9,329 nucleotides of DNA, taken from the NCBI GenBank assembly GCA_028293685.1, contig JAQGOI010000136.1:1-9329 (forward strand). Reading direction: 5' to 3'. Below are positions 1 through 5,988 of this stretch, one piece after another. The stretch's first letter is position 1. Every line of letters begins with the position of its first letter. A program made the translations under genes and the position numbers. The notes beneath the pieces were generated by a model. The model searched no databases, had not been told where the DNA came from, and saw only the letters and a program-made list of their open reading frames with translations. The stretch comes from Lysobacteraceae bacterium (GTDB lineage: Bacteria > Pseudomonadota > Gammaproteobacteria > Xanthomonadales > Xanthomonadaceae).

Positions 1-29
1 AGCACCACGATCAGGGCGCGCATCAGCAT
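1..29 (-). CDS. N-terminal fragment of a probable SPOR-type inner-membrane protein (partial, runs off the left edge)
   Basis: Reading the minus strand from an ATG at 29 gives MLMRALIVVL, the beginning of a hydrophobic segment that continues past base 1. A hydrophobic start of this type directly after birA-coaX is what I expect for the SPOR-domain (peptidoglycan-binding) membrane protein that commonly follows coaX in Lysobacterales. That identity rests on gene order and about ten residues only; no SPOR domain is visible. Other in-frame starts are a GTG at 50 (adding MHTWTIC) and an ATG at 23. No convincing Shine-Dalgarno decides between them. The gap to the coaX stop is 55 bases if the ATG at 29 is used, so the gene is probably co-transcribed with birA and coaX. 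Confidence 0.45.
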
Positions 30-84
30 GCAGATGGTCCAGGTGTGCACAGGCCCATGCCTGGATTGTTTGTCGTGCCCTCGC

Positions 85-834
85 TCACGCAACGTCACCT
101 GCTGCGAAGGCGCCCGCCCAGATGGCGATGCCGTCCAGAACCAGTGTCGGCGCCAGCGTCGCGCCGGTGATTTCCGGCCACAGCGCGGACGCGCCGCCGC
201 CGTGCAGCAGGACGCCCGGGGCGGTTCCGAGCAGATCCGCCGCAGCGTGTGCGCTTTGCGAAACAAGCGCCAACGCGGCGCCTTCGCAGCCCGATGCCAG
301 GGCGGGCGCGGTATCGTTGGCGAAAACGACGTAAGCGCCGCCGTGCAGCGGCAGATGCGATGCGCGCGCGTGCAGGCTTTCGCGCATCAGCGTTGGGGAC
401 GGCGCAATCCGGCCGCCGCGATGCAGTCCCTGGATGTCGATCAGGTCGATGGTCAGCGCCGTGCCGACGCCGACCACCAGCCATGGCGCTGCCGGTACGC
501 GCGCGTGCGCAGCCACCATCGCCAGAAACCGGTCGACGCCCAGGTGGTCGGGATGACCGTAAGCAACACGGATGCCAGCGAATGCGCGTTGCGTGCGCAC
601 CAGCGACAGCCGACGGCATCGCGAGGTCAGCGCGTCGATCACGGCGACGGTCAACCCGGTAGCGGCGACGCTCGCAACCCATGCAGTGTCGAACCGCGAT
701 GGCAGCGACCGCATCCAGCCATCGACAAAGGCGCCGTCGGCATGGTCGATGCGGACAACGTCGGCGATGACGCCGTCGACCAGTCGTGCACATTTCAAGC
801 TGGTGTTGCCAAGATCGAACAGCCACGTGCTCAT
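85..834 (-). CDS. coaX: Type III pantothenate kinase CoaX
   Basis: This enzyme performs the first step of coenzyme A synthesis in the cytoplasm, phosphorylating pantothenate to 4'-phosphopantothenate. The 249-residue product has the type III (ASKHA-fold) signatures in order: DLGNT at residues 7-11 (phosphate loop), GVDR at 99-102 with the probable catalytic Asp101, GVGTALTID at 122-130 and GGRIAPSPTLM at 140-150. Many homologues have Pro-Gly in the last motif; the Pro-Ser here matches my memory of xanthomonad CoaX. The length is normal for the family. The ATG at 834 overlaps the birA stop as ATGA, which fixes the start and suggests translational coupling. Type III kinases are generally not feedback-inhibited by CoA, unlike CoaA. 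The assignment is firm on motifs, length and the birA neighbour. Confidence 0.96.
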   Translation of the reverse strand: MSTWLFDLGNTSLKCARLVDGVIADVVRIDHADGAFVDGWMRSLPSRFDTAWVASVAATGLTVAVIDALTSRCRRLSLVRTQRAFAGIRVAYGHPDHLGVDRFLAMVAAHARVPAAPWLVVGVGTALTIDLIDIQGLHRGGRIAPSPTLMRESLHARASHLPLHGGAYVVFANDTAPALASGCEGAALALVSQSAHAAADLLGTAPGVLLHGGGASALWPEITGATLAPTLVLDGIAIWAGAFAAGDVA

Positions 835-1808
835 GCGTTGCGCACGCTGACGTCGCCCGAATGAATCCGCTGCTCGCGACCGTCGACGCGTACGCGCAGC
901 GATCCATCCTCGGCCAGCCCGACCGCGAGTGCGTGCTGGATTGCGTCGCCGGCATGCACCGACACTTCACGTCCGGCCAGCACATCGAGCCGTGCGTAGC
1001 GCTGCAGGAACGGCGACAGGCCTTCGCGGTCGAACTGATCCAACGCCGGAAGCCAGTGTTCAAGCAAGCCGGCAACCAGTGCGTTGCGCGACGGTGGTGC
1101 GCCGGCAAGCGTCGCCAAATCCGTCCATGGCTGCGAGATGGCCTCGACCGACGACCGGGGCATGCGCACGTTGAGGCCCAGGCCGATCACGGCACGGGCT
1201 GGGCCGGCGTGTTCGCCGCCGCCTTCGACCAGCAGGCCGCCGAGTTTGCGCCAGCCGCCGGCATCGACGACGACGAGGTCGTTGGGCCATTTCAGCCTGA
1301 CATCGGCAAAGCCACCTGCCTGAAGCGCTTCGGCCGTGGCGATGCCGGCTACCAGGCTCAGACCAGGCAGGCGCGCCAGGCCGCCAGAAAACAGGCGTGC
1401 GAGCGACAGGTAGATGTTCGCCGCCAGCGGCGAGGTCCAGGTGCGCCCGCGGCGCCCACGACCGCCGGTCTGCCGTTCGGCCAGTGCGATGGCCACGCCC
1501 TTGGGCGGTGTCGCCCGGCGAAGCAATTCGGAGTTGGTCGAGTCCAGCGACCAGATCACGTCCAGGGAGGCGACCCGCGCCAACAGCTCCGGCGCCAGCT
1601 GGCCCAGTATCCGGTTGCCGCTCAGCAATTCCAGGGGCTGATCCAACACATAGCCCAGACCGCGACGCGCCCCGATCTCCAGGCCAGCCGTGCGCAGCGC
1701 GGAGATGCGTTTCCAGACGGCCGCTCGCGTCTGGCCGCTGGCGTGGGCCAGGTCTTCACCGCGCGCTGGGCTGAGCATCAGGCGCTCGAGCAGTTCCCGG
1801 TCATGCAT
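831..1808 (-). CDS. birA: Bifunctional biotin--[acetyl-CoA-carboxylase] ligase / biotin operon repressor BirA
   Basis: BirA makes biotinoyl-5'-AMP and transfers biotin to the carrier protein of acetyl-CoA carboxylase. Group II members also bind DNA to repress biotin genes. The 325-residue product (E. coli BirA has 321) has an N-terminal winged helix-turn-helix at about residues 3-58. The catalytic domain follows, with GRGRRGRTW at 116-124 (biotinoyl-AMP loop), KWPNDL at 173-178, Lys188 in RKLGGLLVE, IGLGLN at 208-213, and a small C-terminal SH3-like domain from about 275. The open frame continues upstream to 2486, but homology begins at the ATG at 1808 and the longer reading is antisense to another gene. 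There is no strong Shine-Dalgarno before 1808. Its stop overlaps the coaX start. The intact winged helix suggests it is still a repressor, but no biotin gene is in the window. Confidence 0.96.
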   Translation of the reverse strand: MHDRELLERLMLSPARGEDLAHASGQTRAAVWKRISALRTAGLEIGARRGLGYVLDQPLELLSGNRILGQLAPELLARVASLDVIWSLDSTNSELLRRATPPKGVAIALAERQTGGRGRRGRTWTSPLAANIYLSLARLFSGGLARLPGLSLVAGIATAEALQAGGFADVRLKWPNDLVVVDAGGWRKLGGLLVEGGGEHAGPARAVIGLGLNVRMPRSSVEAISQPWTDLATLAGAPPSRNALVAGLLEHWLPALDQFDREGLSPFLQRYARLDVLAGREVSVHAGDAIQHALAVGLAEDGSLRVRVDGREQRIHSGDVSVRNA

Positions 1809-1841
1809 CGGAAGAGTCTGCCGGATCGCCCTGTCGCTGTC

Positions 1842-1856
1842 TGCTGCGTCGCAGCA
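1842..1856. repeat. 15-base perfect dyad in the birA leader
   Basis: TGCTGCG and CGCAGCA are perfect 7-base arms around a single T. The dyad lies 34 bases upstream of the birA start and downstream of the candidate birA promoter at 1888-1893. It could be an operator half-site pair. A one-base loop makes it a poor RNA hairpin unless the inner pairs open. It does not resemble the enteric BirA operator as I know it (TTGTAAACC-type arms), so self-regulation by BirA is not supported. Chance occurrence in GC-rich sequence is possible. Confidence 0.35.
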
Positions 1857-1887
1857 TGCAACCATACGCCGCCCTGCGGCATCCCAA

Positions 1888-1895
1888 GCTATAGT
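1888..1895. promoter_or_regulatory. Candidate divergent -10 region between birA and the small secreted-protein gene
   Basis: The plus strand holds TATAGT at 1890-1895, followed by GCGCC, 44 bases before the ATG at 1939. Read on the minus strand the same block gives TATAGC at 1893-1888, about 80 bases upstream of birA. No good -35 hexamer is visible at 16-18 bases spacing in either direction, so the call rests on the -10 match and on its central place in a 130-base divergent gap. The dusA/hppD gap has a similar arrangement at 7057-7064. Confidence 0.4.
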
Positions 1896-1938
1896 GCGCC
1901 GTCGCCATCCCGCCCCACCGGGGGCAAGGATCGCTGTC

Positions 1939-2214
1939 ATGACCCGATTAGCCCTTCTGCTTGTGCTGCTGTCGCTGAGCACGATGGCGGATGCACGCGA
2001 CGTGCGCATGCACGGAGCGAATGGCGATGGCGGTGCCGCTGCCACGTGCGACACGCCGTCCCCAGCGGTACCCACCACGGCTTCCTCGAAACGGTCGCCC
2101 TCGCCACCGACGCACGCCAAGGTCAAGGCGCCGACGCTGTTCCGGGGCGGTGACGACGACGCCGGTCCGCACGCGCCGCGCTGGCACAGCTTCCTTCCGG
2201 GCATGTTCCGCTGA
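1939..2214 (+). CDS. Small predicted secreted protein of unknown function (91 aa)
   Basis: I do not recognise a characterised family. The product starts MTRLALLLVLLSLSTMADA, a short basic n-region, leucine-rich core and ADA motif typical of a signal peptide, with predicted cleavage after residue 19 (ADA|R). The mature part of about 72 residues is rich in Pro, Ser, Thr, Gly and Asp, contains one Cys (37), and ends in a distinctive RWHSFLPGMFR. An AAGGA at 1926-1930 lies 8 bases before the ATG, the clearest ribosome binding site in this part of the window. A signal peptide directly after that site makes a chance frame unlikely. The frame is open further upstream (to 1690), but that part is antisense to birA. 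It is divergent from birA and convergent with phoQ, so it is probably monocistronic. Similar short proteins with a tryptophan-containing LPGMFR-like end may exist in related xanthomonads; this is memory, not a search result. Confidence 0.72.
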   Translation: MTRLALLLVLLSLSTMADARDVRMHGANGDGGAAATCDTPSPAVPTTASSKRSPSPPTHAKVKAPTLFRGGDDDAGPHAPRWHSFLPGMFR

Positions 2215-2228
2215 TCGGATTGCCTGGC

Positions 2229-2248
2229 TGCCGCCTCCGCTTGCGGCA
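2229..2248. terminator. Weak inverted repeat in the convergent gap, possible terminator
   Basis: TGCCGC at 2229-2234 and GCGGCA at 2243-2248 pair perfectly around an 8-base loop. They lie between the stop of the small secreted-protein gene (2214) and the phoQ stop (2272). The position suits a bidirectional terminator of two convergent genes, but neither strand has a T-run after the stem, so it is not a classical intrinsic terminator. An alternative smaller pairing, CCGC-TT-GCGG, lies inside it. Confidence 0.3.
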
Positions 2249-2271
2249 CGCGTCGTTCCGACCTCGCAGCG

Positions 2272-3708
2272 CTACAGTCCTGGCGGCAAGGTGACTTCGA
2301 ATCGTGCTCCGCCCAGTTCCGCGGACGCACCGACCGATAATTCCCCACGGTAGCTGCGCACCATGTCCTGCACGATCGCCAGCCCGATGCCGTGACCCTG
2401 CACGCGTTCGTCGCCGCGCACGCCGCGCTGAAGCACGTGTGCGATCTGCTCGGCTGCAATTCCGGGGCCGTCATCCTCGACGGCAATGCGCACGCCCGGT
2501 CTGCGATTGGGCGCGGCCGCGCCCGGCTGGATCGTCAGCAGCACCCGTGAACGGGCCCACTTGAAGGCGTTTTCCAGCAGGTTGCCGAGCAGCTCCTGCA
2601 GATCGCCGGGTTCGCCATGGAAGCGCGTGTCCTGGTCGATCTCGAATTCGCAGACGACGCCCTTCGCCGCGTAGATCTTCTCCAGGCCACGCACGATCTG
2701 CTCGGCATGCGGCTCAATGGCAATGGGTGCCGCGAACAGCTTGTGGCCGCCGGACGCCGCGCGCGCCAGCTGGTAGCCGACCATGTCGCTCATGCGCCGC
2801 AGCTGGTTGTCGAGCTCCTCGCGCAATTCGCCATCACCTGCGCCACTGTCCAGGCGCGCGCGCAGGACCGCCAACGGCGTCTTCAGGCTGTGTGCAAGAT
2901 CGGCGAGCGTGTTGCGCTGGCGATCGAGATTCTCGCGCTCGCTTTCCACGAAGGCATTGATGCTGTCGGTCAAGGGTTCAAGCTCGCGCGGATGCTGCCC
3001 GCTCATGCGCGCCAGCTGCCCGCGTTGCACGCGCTTGAGTTCGGCGATCACGCGCCGCAGTGGCAACAGGCTCCAGCGCAGGATGACCGCCTGCAGCAGC
3101 AGCAACACCGCGCCGGAGATGCCCAGGTAACCCCACAGCGCCTGCCGGAACACGCGCACCTGGCGCGGCAATGTACCCGCGTCCTCCATCACATAGATGG
3201 TGTACGGAAATTCCGCGCTGCTGCTGCGCGTCGCATCGACCAGGCCGATGCCGTAGCGGTAGACCTCGCCGGCGGATCCATCGCTTTTGACGATCGGCAG
3301 CGGCCCGTCGAAGAGTTCCTCGCGACCGGCCAGCACGTCGCCGCGTGGCAGTTGCGGACCTTTCGCCGACCCGGAGACCCAGCGTCCGTTGGGCAGTTCG
3401 ACATCCGCATACAAGCCGCTGCCCGGACGATCAAAGCGACCATCGGGAGGAACTTCCGGGGGGATCAGCGATCCGTCGCGAGCCCATTCGATGCCGCCTG
3501 CGTAGGTAAAGGCGTAAGCCTTGAGTCGATCGCGAAGGCCTTGACCGGCAACGTCGACGAAGGCGCGATCCAGCGCGAAACCGGCGAGCGCGAGAAAGGC
3601 GACCAGTCCAATGCTGGCCGCGAGCAATTGCCGCGACTGCAGCGAGCGCGGATGCCAGTCGAGCAGCGGAGCACGATCAACCATGGACGGCACGAGCATC
3701 GACCGCAT
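2272..3708 (-). CDS. phoQ: PhoQ-type sensor histidine kinase
   Basis: This is an inner-membrane sensor kinase that autophosphorylates on His and passes the phosphate to PhoP. The 478-residue product shows TM1 at about 27-46, a periplasmic sensor of about 48-188, TM2 at about 189-210, HAMP to about 262, and the H-box LADLAHSLKTPLAVLR at 268-283 with phospho-acceptor His273. The LxHSLKTPLAVL form is characteristic of PhoQ. The N-box LLGNLLENAFKWAR is at 373-386, and the G-boxes are EDDGPGI at 411-417 and GHGIGL at 438-443; the catalytic core is complete. The sensor has no run of acidic residues like the divalent-cation patch of enteric PhoQ. The open frame begins just after an in-frame TGA 9 bases before the ATG at 3708; ATGs at 3699 and 3684 are alternative starts and no ribosome binding site decides between them. 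The gene lies 157 bases after phoP, an unusually wide gap for such a pair. Confidence 0.92.
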   Translation of the reverse strand: MRSMLVPSMVDRAPLLDWHPRSLQSRQLLAASIGLVAFLALAGFALDRAFVDVAGQGLRDRLKAYAFTYAGGIEWARDGSLIPPEVPPDGRFDRPGSGLYADVELPNGRWVSGSAKGPQLPRGDVLAGREELFDGPLPIVKSDGSAGEVYRYGIGLVDATRSSSAEFPYTIYVMEDAGTLPRQVRVFRQALWGYLGISGAVLLLLQAVILRWSLLPLRRVIAELKRVQRGQLARMSGQHPRELEPLTDSINAFVESERENLDRQRNTLADLAHSLKTPLAVLRARLDSGAGDGELREELDNQLRRMSDMVGYQLARAASGGHKLFAAPIAIEPHAEQIVRGLEKIYAAKGVVCEFEIDQDTRFHGEPGDLQELLGNLLENAFKWARSRVLLTIQPGAAAPNRRPGVRIAVEDDGPGIAAEQIAHVLQRGVRGDERVQGHGIGLAIVQDMVRSYRGELSVGASAELGGARFEVTLPPGL

Positions 3709-3740
3709 GTCTGCTCACAGCAGGCAACCGGACGGCATGA

Positions 3741-3770
3741 TTTCCAGCAGCCTGCTTTCCAGCAGCCTGC
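3741..3770. repeat. Perfect 15-base tandem duplication between phoP and phoQ
   Basis: TTTCCAGCAGCCTGC occurs twice without a gap (3741-3755 and 3756-3770), 33 bases upstream of the phoQ start. The unit length is a multiple of three. In a minus-strand frame it reads QAAGK then QAAGN, within a 39-residue frame (ATG 3796 to stop at 3677) that overlaps the phoQ start. I do not call that frame a gene. The repeat looks like a recent slippage duplication in the phoP-phoQ spacer and could vary between strains. Confidence 0.9.
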
Positions 3771-3866
3771 CGCCGCGGCAACGTCAGGCGCGGCATCACT
3801 GGTCCGTTGGTGTCCAGGTTGTTCGCGGCGGGCACCCCGGCATCCGCCGTGGCCGCCTGTTGCGCG

Positions 3867-4550
3867 TCATTCCTCGGTCCGCGGAATCGCGAATCGATAA
3901 CCGCGGCCACGGACCGTTTCGATCGGCTTGAGGCTGCCATCGGGATCGAGCTTCTTGCGCAGGCGACCGATGAAGACTTCAAGGACGTTGGAGTCGCGGT
4001 CGAAGTCCTGCTGGTAGATGTGCTCGGTCAGGTCGGCCTTCGACACCAGCTCGCCCGCATGCATCATCAGGTACTCGAGCACCTTGTATTCGTAACTCGT
4101 GAGGTCGACGTTGCTGCCGTTGACGCTGACGGTCTGTGCGGCGAGATCCAGGATCACCGGGCCGCATTCGAGTGTCGGCTTGCTCCATCCGGCGGCACGA
4201 CGCACGAGCGCATTGATTCGCGCAAGAAGTTCTTCGACATGGAAGGGCTTGACCAGGTAGTCGTCGGCGCCCTGTTTGAGGCCTTCCACCTTGTCCTGCC
4301 AGCTCGAGCGCGCCGTCAGGATAAGCACCGGGAACTGCTTGCCTTCGTCGCGCAACGCCTTGACCAGTTCCATGCCCGACATCTTCGGCAACCCGAGGTC
4401 GATGATGCCGACATCGAACGGCACCTCGCGGCCCATGTACAGGCCTTCCTCGCCATCCTGTGCGGCATCGACGGCAAAGCCTTCGCGCTTGAGTCGGGCG
4501 GCGAGGGTTTCGCGCAGCGGGGCTTCGTCTTCGACGAGCAAGATACGCAT
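3867..4550 (-). CDS. phoP: PhoP-type response regulator (OmpR family)
   Basis: This is a cytoplasmic transcription factor activated by phosphorylation by PhoQ. The 227-residue product has a full receiver domain (about 1-118): acidic pocket Glu7/Asp8, phospho-acceptor Asp51 in IIDLGLPKMSG, Thr79, Tyr98 and Lys101 in DDYLVKPF. A winged-helix OmpR-type DNA-binding domain follows at about 127-222, including SYEYKVLEYLMMHAGELVSKADLTEHIY, DSNVLEVFIGRLRKKL and VRGRGYRF. All switch residues are present. GGAG lies 6 bases before the ATG at 4550 (plus-strand 4557-4560), which fixes the start. The gene sits 56 bases after the small PepSY-like gene and upstream of phoQ, so the three are probably one operon. 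The SYEYKVLEYLMMHAGE block is the PhoP rather than OmpR/KdpE version, and the phoQ neighbour supports this. Confidence 0.95.
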   Translation of the reverse strand: MRILLVEDEAPLRETLAARLKREGFAVDAAQDGEEGLYMGREVPFDVGIIDLGLPKMSGMELVKALRDEGKQFPVLILTARSSWQDKVEGLKQGADDYLVKPFHVEELLARINALVRRAAGWSKPTLECGPVILDLAAQTVSVNGSNVDLTSYEYKVLEYLMMHAGELVSKADLTEHIYQQDFDRDSNVLEVFIGRLRKKLDPDGSLKPIETVRGRGYRFAIPRTEE

Positions 4551-4592
4551 GGGTCACTCCGGAAGGCTTGACCGCCAGGCGGCCACACACGC

Positions 4593-4606
4593 ATAGGGTG
4601 CCCTAT
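4593..4606. promoter_or_regulatory. Perfect 6+2+6 inverted repeat upstream of phoP
   Basis: ATAGGG-TG-CCCTAT ends one base before the stop codon of the upstream small gene and lies 43 bases upstream of the phoP ATG. The two-base spacer is too short for a stable RNA loop, so a protein-binding dyad or an mRNA processing site is more likely than a terminator. It does not look like the enteric PhoP box, which is a direct repeat. No function is shown. Confidence 0.4.
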
Positions 4607-4945
4607 TCAGTCGTCGTTGCCGCGTGTAGGCGCGTCCTGGTTACTTGGCGGAGTGTTTGACGGGTCGTCCATGAAGATCCGGACACGACCATGCCCGTCG
4701 ACGGTCTTGATGCGATTGACGTCGCGACCGTCGAACGGAACGCGTTCGGCGCTCAGGACCTGCGCACGCGTGGTCCGCTCGACCCGACGCACGCTGTCGG
4801 ACAACGCATCGTCGTTGCGGGGCACCGACGTGTCGCGTTGTGGCAGATAGACCGGCGGCCTGGGAGGCGCGGCAAGAGCAGCCGTGCTCGAGGCCGCCAG
4901 CAAGACGGCCATCAGGTACGTGGAGTTGGGGCGGCGCAGGAACAT
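4607..4945 (-). CDS. Small predicted periplasmic protein with a PepSY-like segment, upstream of phoP
   Basis: The 112-residue product begins MFLRRPNSTYLMAVLLAASSTAALA, a signal peptide with cleavage predicted near residues 25-26. A Pro-rich linker follows (27-43), then a segment at about 50-95, DALSDSVRRVERTTRAQVLSAERV, leading into DGRDVNRIKTVDGHGRVRIFMDD. The helix followed by V-L-S-A-E and two strands ending in D-G-x-G-R-V-R resembles the PepSY fold, known mostly from protease propeptides and periplasmic inhibitors. This match is by eye and at the weak end. The last 17 residues are polar and probably disordered. The position directly upstream of phoP in the same direction suggests an operon and a possible link to PhoQ signalling, which is inference. 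The ATG at 4945 has only a weak ribosome binding site, but the signal peptide supports it. Confidence 0.8.
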   Translation of the reverse strand: MFLRRPNSTYLMAVLLAASSTAALAAPPRPPVYLPQRDTSVPRNDDALSDSVRRVERTTRAQVLSAERVPFDGRDVNRIKTVDGHGRVRIFMDDPSNTPPSNQDAPTRGNDD

Positions 4946-4994
4946 GGGCAGGTACCGATAGGCGCCAAGGGCGGGCGCGGCGATGCAGACGGCG

Positions 4995-5028
4995 ATTGTT
5001 GGGATCAGGCGGTGAATCCGTCCTTAAC
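4995..5028 (-). promoter_or_regulatory. Candidate promoter of the small gene-phoP-phoQ operon with a degenerate PhoP-box-like element
   Basis: On the minus strand GTTAAG (5028-5023), five bases, then ATTCAC (5017-5012) are followed 11 bases later by AACAAT (5000-4995), which could be a -10. The two six-base half-sites with a 5-base spacer, placed just upstream of a -10, copy the layout of the enteric PhoP box (GGTTTA-N5-GGTTTA). The half-sites match that consensus and each other only partly. A start near 4988 would leave a leader of about 43 bases. Autoregulation by PhoP is plausible for this family but not demonstrated here. Confidence 0.3.
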
Positions 5029-5036
5029 TTTTTGAT

Positions 5037-5071
5037 CCGGAAGGGGTCCTGGGTTCAGTTCGGACCTTCGG
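5037..5071. terminator. Imperfect inverted repeat just downstream of the CtlX-like gene
   Basis: CCGGAAGGGGTCC (5037-5049) and GGACCTTCGG (5062-5071) form about 10 pairs, with two small bulges, around a 12-base loop. They lie directly after the stop of the minus-strand hydrolase gene, where a terminator separating dusA-hydrolase from the phoP operon is expected. On the minus strand the stem is followed by an A-run rather than a T-run, so it is not a standard intrinsic terminator. Confidence 0.35.
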
Positions 5072-5076
5072 GTAGC

Positions 5077-5988
5077 TCAGAAAATCTCGGCCACGCAACA
5101 CCGCAGCGACCCGCCGCCGGCCTCGATGGCATCAAGCTCCACACAGTGAACGGCAAACCCAGCGGCCGCCAGTGCGGTCCGCGTTTTCCGGCCCAGCCCC
5201 CGCTCCGCGGTGGCGCTCATCCAGACGGCGTCTTGGCTCAAGGCAATCGCGTTGCCGGCAAATGCGTCCTTTTCCGCCCGCGACAACACGATGGCGTGGG
5301 GTGCGTAAACGGCGGTCAGCGCCAGCGCCACCTCGGGACCTTGCACACCATCCGGGCAGATCAATGCGGCACGACCCGCAAGCACCGCCAGCACGACGTT
5401 GGTGTGGTATTCGCCGGGCGCAAGATCGAACAACAGCGTCGCGCGCAATCCGAACGCGGCATGCAGCAGTTGCGCGCCGGCTTCGTCGCAGCGCTCGGAG
5501 AGCCCGCACCAGCCGATGCCGCGCGCGCGGTCGACGACCATTGCTCCGGTGAGCTCGCAAGGATGCGCCTGTGTCGACAGGTCGGTTAGCGCATAGCCCA
5601 ATACGTCCCGGAAGAAGCCGCGGATATCGCTGCGTCCGGCTTCGCGCTGGCGCACCGGATGGCGCATGCGGCCCACGATCACCCTGCCGGGCGTGGTTGC
5701 GAACACGTTGTTGGGAAACACGGCGTCGGGTGTCGCGGCGTCGCCGGGAAAACACACGGTCGGCACCTGCGTGGACAGCGCCCGATGCAACTGGCGATGC
5801 TGCTGCGATGCGCGCGCAGGATCGAACGCGTCCGGGGTCGCCATGTAGTGGTTGTCCGCAGCGGACTCTTCCGCCATGCGGAAGCCGTCGGGTGCAACCA
5901 GGAAGGCGGCACGTGCGATTGCCTTTCCGAAATCCATCGGCAAGTTGCCGACGTATTCCGCGAATGCCGCGCCGTCGCGCGTGATCAC
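5077..5988 (-). CDS. Arginine deiminase-related hydrolase, CtlX-like (guanidine-modifying superfamily)
   Basis: The 303-residue product belongs to the amidinotransferase / dimethylarginine hydrolase / arginine deiminase fold. Visible landmarks in order are AAFLVAPDGF at 27-36, DNHYM at 45-49, PDAVFPNNVFAT at 88-98, ELTGAMVVDR at 145-154 (family EGTG-type acidic motif), GEYHTNVVL at 192-200 with probable catalytic His195, and GGGSLRCCVAEIF at 291-303 with the nucleophilic Cys near the C-terminus. I take Cys297 as the nucleophile from the family GGSxRC pattern; Cys298 is an extra neighbouring thiol. Related CtlX proteins hydrolyse citrulline to ornithine, but the substrate here is not shown by the sequence. 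The GTG at 5988 overlaps the dusA stop as GTGA, with GAGG about 10 bases upstream, which supports coupled translation. An ATG at 5937 (residue 18) would also keep the whole conserved domain. Confidence 0.85.
   Translation of the reverse strand: MITRDGAAFAEYVGNLPMDFGKAIARAAFLVAPDGFRMAEESAADNHYMATPDAFDPARASQQHRQLHRALSTQVPTVCFPGDAATPDAVFPNNVFATTPGRVIVGRMRHPVRQREAGRSDIRGFFRDVLGYALTDLSTQAHPCELTGAMVVDRARGIGWCGLSERCDEAGAQLLHAAFGLRATLLFDLAPGEYHTNVVLAVLAGRAALICPDGVQGPEVALALTAVYAPHAIVLSRAEKDAFAGNAIALSQDAVWMSATAERGLGRKTRTALAAAGFAVHCVELDAIEAGGGSLRCCVAEIF

Noticed and set aside
23..88. GTG at 88 overlapping the coaX stop as GTGA, a possible coupled start
   Set aside because: That frame stops after 21 codons (TGA at 25-23) and has no hydrophobic start. 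The frame beginning at 29 gives a membrane-anchor-like N-terminus instead.
786..2153. Long plus-strand open frame (455 codons) opposite birA, and similar long frames at 28-864, 2617-3900, 3807-4571 and 6171-7016
   Set aside because: All lie antisense to genes with clear family motifs. Their translations are compositionally odd (runs of Arg, Gln, Ala, His) with no domain, as expected from high GC at third positions of the real genes.
1809..2486. N-terminal extension of the birA frame by 226 codons
   Set aside because: BirA homology begins at the ATG at 1808. The extension crosses the divergent gene at 1939-2214 and the end of phoQ, and has no domain.
3677..3796. 39-codon minus-strand frame between phoP and phoQ (MPRLTLPRRQAAGKQAAGN...)
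   Set aside because: There is no clear ribosome binding site and no family, it overlaps the phoQ start in another frame, and its internal repeat comes from the tandem duplication. I keep it only as part of the spacer observation.
5069..5080. GGTAGCTCAG, which resembles the D-arm of a tRNA
   Set aside because: No acceptor stem, anticodon arm or TTCGA-type T-loop can be placed around it on either strand, and it overlaps the stop codon of the hydrolase gene.
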